Made by a program: the position numbers and the translations under genes. From positions 62,001 through 126,000 of the forward strand of contig CACGVZ010000001.1 of the NCBI GenBank assembly GCA_902576415.1: DNA of 64,000 nt. Direction: 5' to 3'. The notes beneath the pieces were generated by a model that was not told the DNA's origin, did no database searches, and saw only the letters and a program-made list of their open reading frames with translations. Source of the DNA: an uncultured Prochlorococcus sp. (GTDB lineage Bacteria > Cyanobacteriota > Cyanobacteriia > PCC-6307 > Cyanobiaceae). How positions within the stretch are numbered: position 1 is the first letter of the stretch; every line of letters begins with the position of its first letter. Positions 1-9,510 of the stretch are shown in pieces.

Positions 1-113
1 GAACCACTAAAAGCTATCCATAATATTTTCCTTAATCCCTTAAAAGGAGCTTGGGATTCCTTAAGTAATTTCTTTTTTAATTCAGGATCTATTTTTGACA
101 TAAATTCATTCAT
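1..113 (-). CDS. DUF3493-like protein, N-terminal fragment
   Basis: Reading leftward from an ATG at 111-113 gives about 37 residues with no stop before the window edge, so only the N-terminus is present. A second in-frame ATG at 99-101 may be the true start. The segment is lysine-rich and then reads APFKGLRKILWIAFSGS, a short basic stretch leading into a hydrophobic segment. This resembles cyanobacterial DUF3493 proteins, related to the LPA1/Rep27 photosystem II assembly factors. The family call is from memory of the pattern and rests on few residues. Confidence 0.45.
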   Translation of the reverse strand, partial: MNEFMSKIDPELKKKLLKESQAPFKGLRKILWIAFSG

Positions 114-157
114 TTATACTATGAAGTCTATATGAAAATTTTAAACATTTTAATATT

Positions 158-229
158 GCCGGTATAGCTCAGGGGTAGAGCAACTGTCTCGTAAACAGTA
201 GGTCATTGGTTCAATTCCAATTATCGGCA
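158..229 (+). tRNA. tRNA-Thr (anticodon CGU)
   Basis: A full cloverleaf can be drawn. The acceptor strand GCCGGTA pairs with TATCGGC, including one G-U pair. The D-arm contains GCTCAGGGGTAGAGC, the anticodon stem ACTGT/ACAGT encloses the loop CTCGTAA with anticodon CGT, and the T-arm contains GGTTCAATTCC. CCA is not encoded. It lies upstream of two glycosyltransferase genes on the same strand, starting 22 bases after the tRNA end. Confidence 0.95.
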
Positions 230-251
230 TTTCAAAAGCATAAAAAAAAGA

Positions 252-1805
252 ATGAATAGTAAAATTTTTAAATCTAAAAATCTTTTTAAACTATTAATTT
301 TTATTCCTCTCATATTTTATTTTGGCAAAAGAAGTTATATTGCCTTTGATGAAGGATTTTATGCATTACAAGCTAGATGGATACTAGATAAAGGCAATTG
401 GACAATTCCCCTTTGGTGGGATGAATATGTTTTAGATAGGACTATAGGGTTACAGTTTTTAATTGCAAAGTCACAATATATCTTTGGAAGAAATATGTTT
501 TCCGCATATCTGCCCACAACAACTGCTGCGATATTGATGCTATTCATAACTTACAAATTACATGAAGAATTTTTTAATAAAAAATATGCAATTATATCTC
601 CACTCTTACTTGCTACTACATATCTATGGTTTGACTACTCACACCTAGCCAGTCAAGATATTATTTATTCATGTTTGGTTACAATTGGAGTATTTTCTTT
701 AGTCAAAATAAAAAGTAAAGATAATAAATTTTATATTCTGCTTTTTGGTACTTGGATTGGTTTGTCTTTTATGATGAAAACTTTTCTAGTATTTGTACCT
801 TTATTATCACTCTTACCTTATTTATTTAAAAAAAAGAAAATTTTATTCAGTAAATTCTTTTATATTGGTCTACTCATTGGATTTGTTCCGTTTTTATTTT
901 GGTCATTATCTATTAACCCTTATTTAGAGAAAAATATTATTTTTTACTTATTCGAAAAGTTTAATATTCTTTCTAATAAAAATACTTTTACAAATCCTAT
1001 TTATTATTATTTTTGGAATATACCCGTAACATATCTACCATGGAGTATTTTTGGAATTATAGGCATAATATATAATTTGTTTGAATGCAAAAAGAATAAA
1101 TATATACTTGCCGTTTTCCCATTATTGTTGATTGCAATCTTAAGTATTTTCTCTACAAAGACTCCATATTATACTTTACAAATTTCATCTATTTTGACGC
1201 TAAATTCTTACGTTGGAATTAAATACTTATTTAAGTCTGAAAGATATAAATATATTTTAATATTTATATCTTCGAAAATAATTCCACTAATATCACTTTC
1301 ACTGACATTAATTTATTATTTTTTCTTTAAAAATATGATTAACTTTAACTCTAAGGAAAATACATTTCTAATTCTTGGATTATTATTTTTCGGGCTATCT
1401 TGGTCACTTATAAAACATAAAAACTCATTTAAAGAAATACTTATAACACTCATTATTGGGCCTTACTTACTGACTTCATTTCTTTTGCAATCAGGATTAT
1501 TCACTGATAGATCAAGAGAAATAAGAGAAAAAATGGAATACGTTTCATCCCTTGATATCGTAAAAAATCAACCAATAAAGGTTGATAAAAGTGGGATAAA
1601 AAATTCCAGATCTCAATCAAAAATCATAAGGATTTCTTTATTAACTCCTATATTAGGTGAAAGTTTGGATAGTATTAATCATCTGAAAAATTCAGAACTG
1701 GCATGGTCAACGGAATTTAAAGAAATAAAAAACAATAATGCTACTTATGAAATAATCTACGAAAACGATGTTTTACAGCCATGGAAATTAATATTAAAAA
1801 AATAA
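252..1805 (+). CDS. ArnT/PMT-like membrane glycosyltransferase (GT-C fold)
   Basis: This 517-residue protein is very hydrophobic, with about ten membrane segments. An acidic pair, Asp33-Glu34, in the first external loop (FDEGFYA) follows the first membrane span. That layout is typical of GT-C enzymes of the ArnT/dolichyl-phosphate-mannose transferase type, which move a sugar from a polyprenyl-phosphate carrier to a lipid or protein on the outer face of the membrane. The acceptor and the sugar cannot be told from sequence. The last 100 residues are soluble. The gene is even more AT-rich than its neighbours and is followed 40 bases later by a second glycosyltransferase, suggesting a small cell-surface locus beside tRNA-Thr. 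Confidence 0.8.
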   Translation: MNSKIFKSKNLFKLLIFIPLIFYFGKRSYIAFDEGFYALQARWILDKGNWTIPLWWDEYVLDRTIGLQFLIAKSQYIFGRNMFSAYLPTTTAAILMLFITYKLHEEFFNKKYAIISPLLLATTYLWFDYSHLASQDIIYSCLVTIGVFSLVKIKSKDNKFYILLFGTWIGLSFMMKTFLVFVPLLSLLPYLFKKKKILFSKFFYIGLLIGFVPFLFWSLSINPYLEKNIIFYLFEKFNILSNKNTFTNPIYYYFWNIPVTYLPWSIFGIIGIIYNLFECKKNKYILAVFPLLLIAILSIFSTKTPYYTLQISSILTLNSYVGIKYLFKSERYKYILIFISSKIIPLISLSLTLIYYFFFKNMINFNSKENTFLILGLLFFGLSWSLIKHKNSFKEILITLIIGPYLLTSFLLQSGLFTDRSREIREKMEYVSSLDIVKNQPIKVDKSGIKNSRSQSKIIRISLLTPILGESLDSINHLKNSELAWSTEFKEIKNNNATYEIIYENDVLQPWKLILKK

Positions 1806-1845
1806 TCCATATGTACTAAAGTGTCGTTAGCAAACAAAAAAAGGA

Positions 1846-2937
1846 ATGAAATCTGTTAATACTTGGAATTTAACGAATAATAAACTTCATCAATTATTCA
1901 AAGAAAATAACGAATTTATTTCAATTAAAGTTAGGGGAAATACTTGGGAGCCAATAACTAGATGGCTGAAATTAGATTCAAGAATTTTTAGAGAAACAAC
2001 AATCAAAGCGAGAATAACTTTATGCGATATTGAATCTCTGGCAGAAATTTATAATTATAGGCCCATTAGATGGAAAGCAAAAAAATTAACACCTTTGCCA
2101 ACTAAACACATTCCACAATCTGTAAAAAATATTTGTCGTAAACTTCCAATAATTAAACAACTAGCATATGAACTAGAGATATTTTTCTACAAATATAATG
2201 AAAATATTTCCAATCACTTAATATCGATTGTAATTCCTGCAAGAAATGAGTCTGGTAATAAACAACTTTTAATAAATGCACTGAATAAATTCAAAAAAAT
2301 ACCCAATAAATTAGAAATTATATTTGTTGAAGGAAATAGTAGTGATAATACATACAAGATGCTTAAAGAGTTAAAAGAAAATTTCTCAGATTCCTTCAAG
2401 ATATATCTTTTAAGACAAACTTCTAAAGGAAAGAAAAATGCTGTTGTAGAGGGATTTAATATTTCTACAGGTGAAACCCTTGCCATAATTGATAGTGATT
2501 TCACAGTAGATATTGATGACAGTATTGCTGCAATCATTGAATCAACTAAAAATGAAAATATTCTAATTAATTGTGCCCGCACAACTTTCCCTATGGAGAA
2601 AGACGCAATGAGATGGGCTAATTATATTGGGAATAGATTGTTTGCAATATTTTTATCAATTCTCATAAACAAACCGGTATCAGATTCACTTTGCGGTACA
2701 AAAGTTTTTTCTAGAAAATTCTTCAAACTTATGAAACAAAACGGGAGTTGGGATTCCAAATCTGACCCATTTGGAGACTTCACAATAATATTTGAAGCAG
2801 CTAACAACAACATTAAAATACTTAATTATCCTGTGAGATATTACGCTAGAAAATCTGGAGCTCCAAATATATCTAGATGGATTGATGGATTAAAACTTCT
2901 TAGAGTATGCTGGATTTATATGATTTCTGATATCTAA
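1846..2937 (+). CDS. Family 2 glycosyltransferase with an unassigned N-terminal region
   Basis: Residues from about 126 onward form a GT-A domain of glycosyltransferase family 2. It opens with SIVIPARNES, continues with an EGNSSDNT segment where nucleotide-sugar enzymes usually have a DGSxDxT motif, and has a DSD metal-binding motif near 216-218. A later Cys-Gly-Thr stretch (SLCGTKVF) is common in polyprenol-linked family 2 enzymes. The first 125 residues match no domain I recognise and carry several basic and aromatic positions. No C-terminal membrane anchor is obvious. The gene sits in tandem with the GT-C enzyme, so both probably act on a surface glycan or glycolipid. Donor and acceptor are unknown. 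Confidence 0.8.
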   Translation: MKSVNTWNLTNNKLHQLFKENNEFISIKVRGNTWEPITRWLKLDSRIFRETTIKARITLCDIESLAEIYNYRPIRWKAKKLTPLPTKHIPQSVKNICRKLPIIKQLAYELEIFFYKYNENISNHLISIVIPARNESGNKQLLINALNKFKKIPNKLEIIFVEGNSSDNTYKMLKELKENFSDSFKIYLLRQTSKGKKNAVVEGFNISTGETLAIIDSDFTVDIDDSIAAIIESTKNENILINCARTTFPMEKDAMRWANYIGNRLFAIFLSILINKPVSDSLCGTKVFSRKFFKLMKQNGSWDSKSDPFGDFTIIFEAANNNIKILNYPVRYYARKSGAPNISRWIDGLKLLRVCWIYMISDI

Positions 2938-3044
2938 ATTGATATAAATTTTCAGTAGTATTTCCTGAAAATTTTTAATTTCTCCAAATTAGTAATAAAG
3001 TAGTTAGATTCTAATTGAAAATAAATTCATTGAAATTTCATCGC

Positions 3045-4667
3045 ATGGATTTTAATTTCAGGTTCAAAAAATTAAATAAAAAAAATTGCAATAGAAATCA
3101 GTATAGGAAAATTCTTACTGTCAGACTTCCATGTAACCCAATATTTCCAATAGGACCTATTTATCTAGCTGACCACATTCATAAGTGTTTTCCAGAGATT
3201 GAACAACAATTTATTGATTTAGCAATAATTCCATCTAATAAAGTTTCCAAATTCTTAGCTAGAAAAATTGATAAATTTAGACCTCATCTAATTATTTTTT
3301 CATGGAGAGACATACAAATATATGCACCGGTTGACGGGAGAAGTGGCAATCCCCTTCAGAACTCTTTTGAAGTTTTTTATTCAAAAAATATCCTTAAAAA
3401 AATTAGAGGTTCTTGGGGAGGATTAAAATTAATTGCATCTCATTATGGAGAAATATACAGAAATACTTCTTTAGTTAGAAATGGACTTAAAAGAGCCCAA
3501 AAATACAACAGAGATGTAAAAGTAATTTTGGGAGGTGGAGCTGTTAGTGTTTTCTATGAACAATTAGGGAATCTACTTCCAAAAGGAACTGTTATTTCTG
3601 TTGGAGAAGGAGAAAATCTAATAGAGAAAATAATTAGGGATGATTCAATAGAGGAAGAGAGATGTTATCTTGCTGGACAGAAACCTCGTAAAAAATTAAT
3701 ACATGAACAACCCTCGGGAACCATTAAAACTGCTTGTAACTATAAATATATCCAATCCATCTGGCCAGAATTCAATTGGTATATAGAAGGTGGAGATTAC
3801 TATGTTGGGGTACAAACAAAAAGAGGATGTCCGCATAATTGTTGTTTCTGTGTTTATACAGTTGTAGAGGGTAAGCAGGTTCGTGTTAATCCTGTTGATG
3901 AGGTTATCAAAGAAATGAAGCAACTATATGATCTTGGAGTTAGAGGATTTTGGTTTACTGATGCGCAGTTTATTCCAGCAAAAAAACATATTGAAGATGC
4001 AAAAATGCTATTGCAAGCTATTAAGGATCAAGGCTGGAAAGACATTAATTGGGCTGCATACATAAGAGCAGATAATATTGATGCTGATCTTGCGCAGTTA
4101 ATGGTGGATACAGGTATGAGTTACTTTGAGATAGGTATCACTTCTGGATCTCAAGAACTAGTAAGAAAAATGAGATTAGCATATGACCTCGAAACGGTAT
4201 TAAATAATTGCAGAATGTTAGTCAAATCAGGTTTCAAGAATCATGTTTCAGTCAATTATTCATTTAATGTTTTTGATGAGACTCCAAGTACAATAAGACA
4301 AACTATTGCTTACCATAGAGAGTTAGAAAATATTTTTGGGAAAGGCTTAGTTGACCCAGCTATATTTTTCATTGGATTACAACCTCATACTCTCCTTGAG
4401 AAGTACGCCTTAGATAATAAAATTTTGAAGCCTAATTATAATCCAATGAGCATGATGCCCTGGACGGCAAGAAAACTTTTATGGAATCCAGGCTCGTTAG
4501 GGAAAAAACTTGGTGAAGTTTGTTTAGAAGCCTTTGATAATAAAGAAGATGAATTTGGTAAAACAGTTATCAACATTCTCGAGAGAGAGTATGGTAAGTC
4601 TCCTTTAAAAGAATCCCTAAAAGTTCGTCCCTTATCGGAAAGAAAATTAGCTAATTCAAAATATTAA
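3045..4667 (+). CDS. B12-binding-type radical SAM protein
   Basis: A 540-residue protein if started at the ATG at 3045. An in-frame TTG at 3015 would add ten residues, and neither start has a clear ribosome site. The N-terminal 200 residues resemble a cobalamin-binding Rossmann fold (ILTVRLPCNP, then VILGGGAVSVFY). The radical SAM core follows, with the CxxxCxxC cluster motif at Cys262, Cys266 and Cys269, which binds the 4Fe-4S cluster used to cleave S-adenosylmethionine. Picocyanobacterial homologues are often labelled photosystem II high-light acclimation radical SAM proteins; I recall that label but the reaction is not established. It converges on clpS with 12 bases between the stop codons. 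Confidence 0.8.
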   Translation: MDFNFRFKKLNKKNCNRNQYRKILTVRLPCNPIFPIGPIYLADHIHKCFPEIEQQFIDLAIIPSNKVSKFLARKIDKFRPHLIIFSWRDIQIYAPVDGRSGNPLQNSFEVFYSKNILKKIRGSWGGLKLIASHYGEIYRNTSLVRNGLKRAQKYNRDVKVILGGGAVSVFYEQLGNLLPKGTVISVGEGENLIEKIIRDDSIEEERCYLAGQKPRKKLIHEQPSGTIKTACNYKYIQSIWPEFNWYIEGGDYYVGVQTKRGCPHNCCFCVYTVVEGKQVRVNPVDEVIKEMKQLYDLGVRGFWFTDAQFIPAKKHIEDAKMLLQAIKDQGWKDINWAAYIRADNIDADLAQLMVDTGMSYFEIGITSGSQELVRKMRLAYDLETVLNNCRMLVKSGFKNHVSVNYSFNVFDETPSTIRQTIAYHRELENIFGKGLVDPAIFFIGLQPHTLLEKYALDNKILKPNYNPMSMMPWTARKLLWNPGSLGKKLGEVCLEAFDNKEDEFGKTVINILEREYGKSPLKESLKVRPLSERKLANSKY

Positions 4668-4679
4668 ATTTAAATCTTA

Positions 4680-4997
4680 TTAATCTTCTTTCTCAATTGA
4701 ACTAGAAATTCCTTTTGATTTTAATGATTCAGAATAAAATTCTGCCGGCTCTAGATCACAAATAATTACCAATCCCACACCAGTATTATGAGCCTCTAGC
4801 ATTATAGATATAGCATCTTGCTCACTTAATTGCGGTACAACTTCTCTGAGTGAAACAGTAACATACTCCATAGAATTAACTGGATCATTATGGAGTAAAA
4901 CCTTGTATTTAGGAGATTTATTTTTTAATTCGGCAGGTTTCTTTTCAATCACTGCTGAATTATTACTTAAACTTTGTTCTAACTTTATAGAGATCAT
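4680..4997 (-). CDS. clpS: ATP-dependent Clp protease adaptor ClpS
   Basis: A 105-residue protein whose core reads KVLLHNDPVNSMEYV and ends with AHNTGVGLVIICDLEPAEFY. These are hallmark stretches of ClpS, the adaptor that binds the N-domain of a ClpA/ClpC chaperone and delivers N-degron substrates. The first 28 residues are variable and polar. Length is normal. It lies 30 bases downstream of dapL on the same strand and may be cotranscribed. Cyanobacteria usually carry two ClpS paralogues; which one this is cannot be settled from this window alone. Confidence 0.93.
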   Translation of the reverse strand: MISIKLEQSLSNNSAVIEKKPAELKNKSPKYKVLLHNDPVNSMEYVTVSLREVVPQLSEQDAISIMLEAHNTGVGLVIICDLEPAEFYSESLKSKGISSSIEKED

Positions 4998-5027
4998 TAA
5001 AAATGATAAATCTGATGATATTAATAA

Positions 5028-6254
5028 TTATATATTAATTATTCTTTCCATTGCAGTCATGACATTTGACCGGGAGTTAAATGCTGACAATCTAAAATAA
5101 CCTTCTCCTGTTAATCCAAATCCGCTCCCGGGTGTTCCCACCACACTAACTTTTTGAAGAAGAAAATCAAAAAAGTCCCAGGATGTCATTTGATCAGGAG
5201 TTTTAATCCAGATATAGGGAGCATTATCTCCACCGTAAACTTTATATCCTGCAGTCTGAAGCTTATTTTTCATAATTTTTGCATTTTCCATATAAAAATC
5301 GATCAAACCTCTAACTTCTTTTTTTCCTTCAAAAGAATATACAGCTTCTGCTCCTCTCTGAACTATATAACTTACTCCATTAAATTTTGTAGATTGTCTC
5401 CTATTCCAAAGAGGCCATAAATCTATTGCCTCATTAGTTGAGTTAAAACCTTTGAGATTTTTAGGAATTACTGTAAATGCACATCTAACACCAGTAAATC
5501 CTGCATTCTTTGAAAAAGATCTAAATTCAATTGCGCAATCCTTAGCTCCTTCTATCTCATATATTGAATGAGGAAGATCCTTGTCTTGTATAAATGCCTC
5601 ATAAGCAGCATCAAACAATATTAAGGATTTGTTTTGGAGTGCATAATCAACCCACTTTTTCAATTCTTCTTTAGTAATAGTTGCTCCCGTAGGATTATTT
5701 GGGAAACAAAGATATAGTATGTCTACTTTATTTTTAGGCAATTCTGGTAAAAAGTTATTTTCTTCGCTAATCGCAAGATATGTCAATCCTTTATAGGTAC
5801 CATTTTCGAGTGCATTCCCAGTTCTTCCGGTCATCACGTTACTATCCACATAAACTGGGTAAACAGGGTCTGTTACTGCAATTGAATTATCGTTGCCAAG
5901 AATATCTAAAATATTGCTACTATCGCATTTTGAACCATCTGAAATAAAAATTTCTTCAGGAGAAATTTCACAGCCTCTAGAATTAAAGTCATGCTCAGAT
6001 ATTTTTTCTCTGAGCCAAGAATAACCTTGTTCTGGTCCATAACCTCTAAAACCTTCTGTTGTTCCCATATCATTTAAAGCTTTACCCATGGCTTCTCTGC
6101 ATGATTTAGGTAAGGGTTCTGTTACATCCCCTATTCCAAGTTTGATAATGTCAGACCCCTTATTTGATTGAGAATATATTTTTACTCTTTTAGCAATTTC
6201 TGGAAACAAATAACCAGCTTTTAGTTTTAAATAATTTTCGTTTACTTGAACCAC
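5028..6254 (-). CDS. dapL: LL-diaminopimelate aminotransferase
   Basis: This 408-residue class I/II PLP enzyme converts tetrahydrodipicolinate directly to LL-2,6-diaminopimelate with glutamate as amino donor, the short route to lysine and peptidoglycan used by cyanobacteria and plants. The N-terminus ([14 protein letters not shown]) and the phrase [13 protein letters not shown] are characteristic of DapL. The sequence shows PNNPTG at 185-190, Asp215 for the PLP ring nitrogen and the Schiff-base lysine at 249 in SFSK. The length is usual for the family. Upstream is a 302-base spacer shared with rne on the opposite strand. clpS follows downstream. Confidence 0.96.
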   Translation of the reverse strand: MVQVNENYLKLKAGYLFPEIAKRVKIYSQSNKGSDIIKLGIGDVTEPLPKSCREAMGKALNDMGTTEGFRGYGPEQGYSWLREKISEHDFNSRGCEISPEEIFISDGSKCDSSNILDILGNDNSIAVTDPVYPVYVDSNVMTGRTGNALENGTYKGLTYLAISEENNFLPELPKNKVDILYLCFPNNPTGATITKEELKKWVDYALQNKSLILFDAAYEAFIQDKDLPHSIYEIEGAKDCAIEFRSFSKNAGFTGVRCAFTVIPKNLKGFNSTNEAIDLWPLWNRRQSTKFNGVSYIVQRGAEAVYSFEGKKEVRGLIDFYMENAKIMKNKLQTAGYKVYGGDNAPYIWIKTPDQMTSWDFFDFLLQKVSVVGTPGSGFGLTGEGYFRLSAFNSRSNVMTAMERIINI

Positions 6255-6556
6255 TTTAAATAAAATTTAACCCATTATTAGGATAATGGATCAACGTGCT
6301 TTAGTGGTGATTAGATGTTAATATTATAGAAGTTATGGTTAGATTAAGAGATGGCCATAGCTATGAAATCAATTTCAAATACTTTAAAAGTCGTCTAAAG
6401 CTAATACATAGCCGAATCTAATTGCTATTAACTTTAATTTAAAAAACTAAATAATACCAATTTTAAAAATTTAAGAGATTACTTTCTTAAAAGATAAAAA
6501 ATTTAACTCCTATGTTTAGATGATTTTCAAAATTCAAACCATTCATACACAATTAT
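6255..6556. other. dapL-rne divergent spacer, likely long rne leader
   Basis: A gene-free stretch of 302 bases between two divergent start codons. It is AT-rich and must hold both promoters. The only open frame I noticed is a 28-codon reading frame on the plus strand (6335-6421), whose coding status is doubtful. A weak pairing between AGCTATG near 6357 and CATAGC near 6407 is possible. A long 5' leader is expected for rne, because RNase E commonly regulates its own mRNA through the leader; this is inference here. Confidence 0.5.
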
Positions 6557-8380
6557 ATGTCTCAGCAAATTATCATCGCTGAGCAGGCGCGAATTGCAGC
6601 ACTACTCACAGATGATCGAGTTGATGAATTAATCGTCGCACAAGGTCAATATCAAATTGGCGATATATTTTTAGGAACAGTTGAAAATGTTCTCCCTGGC
6701 ATTGATGCAGCTTTCATAGATATTGGTGAAAGTGACAAAAATGGATTCATCCATGTTTCAGATCTAGGTCCATTAAGACTCAAAAAAGGAATATTAGGAA
6801 TTACTGAATTACTTGAGCCAAAACAAAAAGTTCTAGTTCAGGTAATAAAAGAGCCCACGGGATCTAAAGGACCTAGACTCTCAGGGAGTATCTCAATACC
6901 TGGCAAATACTTGATACTACAGCCATATGGTATGGGTGTAAATATTTCCAGAAAGATAAATACAGAAACAGAAAGGAATCGTTTAAAAGCGCTTGGAGTT
7001 TTAATAAAACCACCCAGCACAGGTCTACTATTTAGAACAGAGGCGGAACAGATAAAAGAAGAACTTCTTATTGAAGATTTAGAAAACTTAATTCAACAAT
7101 GGGAAAATATTTTAAAAGTTTCTGAGACTTCTAGTCCTCCTAATTTAATAAAAAGAGATAATGATTTCTCTCTCAAGATTTTGAGAGATCATACTAAATC
7201 ATCAACAAAAAATATAATTATCGATAGTAAACTTTCAGTTGAAAGAGCAAAAGATTTTTTAATAAATAATGAATCTGATGTAGATATTAAATTTCATGAT
7301 AACGATTTAAACCAACATATTTTGGAAAAATACGAAATCAAGAAAGCAATTCAAAAAGCTCTTCAACCGAAGGTAGATCTTCCTTCGGGAGGTTACATAA
7401 TTATTGAGCCAACTGAAGCTTTAACAGTAATCGATGTAAACTCTGGGTCATTTACAAGATCCGCCAACTCACGACAAACTGTTTTGTGGACAAATTGCGA
7501 AGCAGCAGTTGAGATTTCAAAACAAATAAAATTAAGAAATATTGGGGGAGTAATTGTAGTAGATTTTATTGATATGGAATCTAGAAGAGATCAATTCCAG
7601 TTACTTGAGCATTTTACTTCAGCAATAAAAGATGATTCTGCTAGGCCTCAGATAGCTCAACTTACCGAATTAGGTTTAGTTGAATTAACCAGAAAAAGAC
7701 AAGGCCAAAATATATATGAATTATTTGGTAAAAAATGTTCTATGTGCAATGGTACAGGCCATGTAGAAAATATATTGAATTACGAAATTTCTAATCTACA
7801 AATTAAAAATGTTGAAGACAAATCTAATAAATCAAACATTATAAAACCTGCAGATATTGATACTTCTCAATTAACTGATAAGCAGGAAAACATAACTGAA
7901 AAGGAATTCCTAAACCTTAAAAACCATAATAAGGATGATTCTTCTAACAAAAAAGAAAATGATAATAATGATTTGAATACACTCAATTCAAAAGAAAAAA
8001 ATATAATAACCATTGATCTTACTGAGGACGAAAAAATTGTTTTCAGTCAACTAGGTATCAATCCACTAATAAAGTTAGGTAAAGAACATCTTACAAGTAA
8101 TAATTTCGTACGTTTAACAAAAGATAATAAAAACTTAAAAGAAAAAACATTAGGTAATAAAAAAACAACAAAAAAGGTAAAGAAAATCTCAAATTCTAAT
8201 CAAGCAGAAGATGTCGAGAATAATATTAAAACAAATACAAATTCCCAAGATAAACCAACGAAAAAAACTAATGAGAATGAACAAGTTGAGTTTTTAGATA
8301 AAAAGAATGAAATTGAATTTGAAAATGAGATAAATAATGCAAGAAAAAAAAGAAGAAGATCTTCAGCAAATATTGAATAA
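6557..8380 (+). CDS. rne: Ribonuclease E/G
   Basis: A 607-residue Rne/Rng-family endoribonuclease. An S1 RNA-binding domain lies at about 35-120 ([23 protein letters not shown]). The catalytic domain carries Asp293 in VIDVNSG and Asp336 in VVDFIDM, the magnesium ligands. The zinc-link CxxC motif is Cys394-Cys397. From about residue 410 to the end the protein is a low-complexity Asn/Lys/Asp/Glu-rich tail, ending in a basic RKKRRRSS patch, as in the disordered tails of cyanobacterial RNase E. It is shorter than the enterobacterial enzyme, as usual in this phylum. The last 44 bases overlap rnhB. In Prochlorococcus MED4 this enzyme is known to be induced by cyanophage infection. Confidence 0.95.
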   Translation: MSQQIIIAEQARIAALLTDDRVDELIVAQGQYQIGDIFLGTVENVLPGIDAAFIDIGESDKNGFIHVSDLGPLRLKKGILGITELLEPKQKVLVQVIKEPTGSKGPRLSGSISIPGKYLILQPYGMGVNISRKINTETERNRLKALGVLIKPPSTGLLFRTEAEQIKEELLIEDLENLIQQWENILKVSETSSPPNLIKRDNDFSLKILRDHTKSSTKNIIIDSKLSVERAKDFLINNESDVDIKFHDNDLNQHILEKYEIKKAIQKALQPKVDLPSGGYIIIEPTEALTVIDVNSGSFTRSANSRQTVLWTNCEAAVEISKQIKLRNIGGVIVVDFIDMESRRDQFQLLEHFTSAIKDDSARPQIAQLTELGLVELTRKRQGQNIYELFGKKCSMCNGTGHVENILNYEISNLQIKNVEDKSNKSNIIKPADIDTSQLTDKQENITEKEFLNLKNHNKDDSSNKKENDNNDLNTLNSKEKNIITIDLTEDEKIVFSQLGINPLIKLGKEHLTSNNFVRLTKDNKNLKEKTLGNKKTTKKVKKISNSNQAEDVENNIKTNTNSQDKPTKKTNENEQVEFLDKKNEIEFENEINNARKKRRRSSANIE

Positions 8381-8954
8381 AATATCTGAAGTTGGATTAG
8401 ATGAAGTTGGAAAGGGAGCAGTTTTTGGCCCAGTTTTCTCAGCAGTAGTAGTATTAACTAAAAAAAATAAAAATACTCTTAAACAAATTGGAGTGATGGA
8501 TAGTAAAAAATTAACTCCTAAAAAAAGAAATTTACTTTTCCCAAAAATTTTATTGCTTTCATCAGATTATGGAATTGGTCAATCATCGGTCAGGGAAATA
8601 GATAAGCTTGGAATAAGAGAAGCAACAGAACTTTCCATGATAAGAGCTTTGAAAAAATTAAAAAAAAAACCATCTGAAATCATAATTGATGGTCCCTTAA
8701 GATTAAGACTATGGGACGACTTGCAAAATAATGTAGTTTCGGGAGACTCCAAATTTATATCAATCGCATCTGCAAGCATAGTAGCAAAAGTATCTCGCGA
8801 CAATCTAATGGAAAGGTTAGAAAAACAATACTCAGGTTACTTAATATTTAAAAATAAAGGTTATGGTACTGCAGAGCATCTTTCAATTATTAACAAAAAT
8901 GGAATTACTAATCTACATAGAAAAAGTTTTTTAAAAAAATCAAATCTTATTTGA
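8337..8954 (+). CDS. rnhB: Ribonuclease HII
   Basis: A 205-residue RNase HII, which cuts the RNA strand of RNA-DNA hybrids and single ribonucleotides in DNA. The family opening appears as [14 protein letters not shown], with catalytic Asp22-Glu23; MDSKKL and IIDGPLRL follow, and the KVSRD segment is also present. The ATG at 8337 places the start inside the 3' end of rne in another frame, a 44-base overlap; a later TTG at 8373 would shorten it. Overlap and shared strand suggest translational coupling of two RNA-processing nucleases. The 3' end overlaps the convergent DUF1997 gene by 15 bases. Confidence 0.93.
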   Translation: MQEKKEEDLQQILNKISEVGLDEVGKGAVFGPVFSAVVVLTKKNKNTLKQIGVMDSKKLTPKKRNLLFPKILLLSSDYGIGQSSVREIDKLGIREATELSMIRALKKLKKKPSEIIIDGPLRLRLWDDLQNNVVSGDSKFISIASASIVAKVSRDNLMERLEKQYSGYLIFKNKGYGTAEHLSIINKNGITNLHRKSFLKKSNLI

Positions 8955-9458
8955 TTCGCACCAATCTAAAAAGTCTTTAACTAATTGTTGTTGAACTCTT
9001 GACTTTATACCTAACAAAATACCATTTAATACAGAATGACCAGTAGATTCTAAAATTTTCTTTGGTATCAATTTCAATAAAGGAGGTTGACTTACTGATA
9101 CCCCTAGAAGCGCCTCACCTTCTAATCCAATATCAGTTGCTTCCAAATTTGCTTTTAAAATAAGATTAAAGTCATCTATCATCCCCAGACCATCTAAAGT
9201 ACTTTCAAGGGCACTCATTCTTAAAATTCCATCTTTATTCTCTACCGCAATTGAAACAACAGGGTTAATATCTAATTGAAAAACCTTAAAACTTGTTACT
9301 GTATACTTGTATCTACCTTCTCCTTCAGGAACTAATTTTTTGGAGTCCAGCATTGCTCCAACAACTCTTTCTTCCTCCAAAAGATATTTAGAAAGGTATT
9401 CTTTATTTCGTGTTACAGAAAGCTTTAATTTCTGTTTAGCATCAAAAGACAACAACAT
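8940..9458 (-). CDS. DUF1997 family protein
   Basis: A 172-residue soluble protein without signal peptide or membrane span. The body ([20 protein letters not shown], then the [30 protein letters not shown] region) matches the plant/cyanobacterial DUF1997 family as I know it. Function is unknown. The ligand-binding-like alternation of beta strands with a C-terminal helix suggests a START/SRPBCC-like fold, but that is only an impression. It converges on rnhB with a 15-base overlap of coding ends and is divergent from pheA with about 50 bases between starts. Confidence 0.75.
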   Translation of the reverse strand: MLLSFDAKQKLKLSVTRNKEYLSKYLLEEERVVGAMLDSKKLVPEGEGRYKYTVTSFKVFQLDINPVVSIAVENKDGILRMSALESTLDGLGMIDDFNLILKANLEATDIGLEGEALLGVSVSQPPLLKLIPKKILESTGHSVLNGILLGIKSRVQQQLVKDFLDWCESNKI

Positions 9459-9510
9459 TTTCTATATTCCTCCAATGCTATTTTGAACTCTTTTTTTCTT
9501 ACGATTAATC

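Noticed and set aside
158-3014. tRNA-Thr as an integration site with a flanking direct repeat
   Set aside because: I looked for the tRNA 3' end again between 1806 and 3014 and did not find it.
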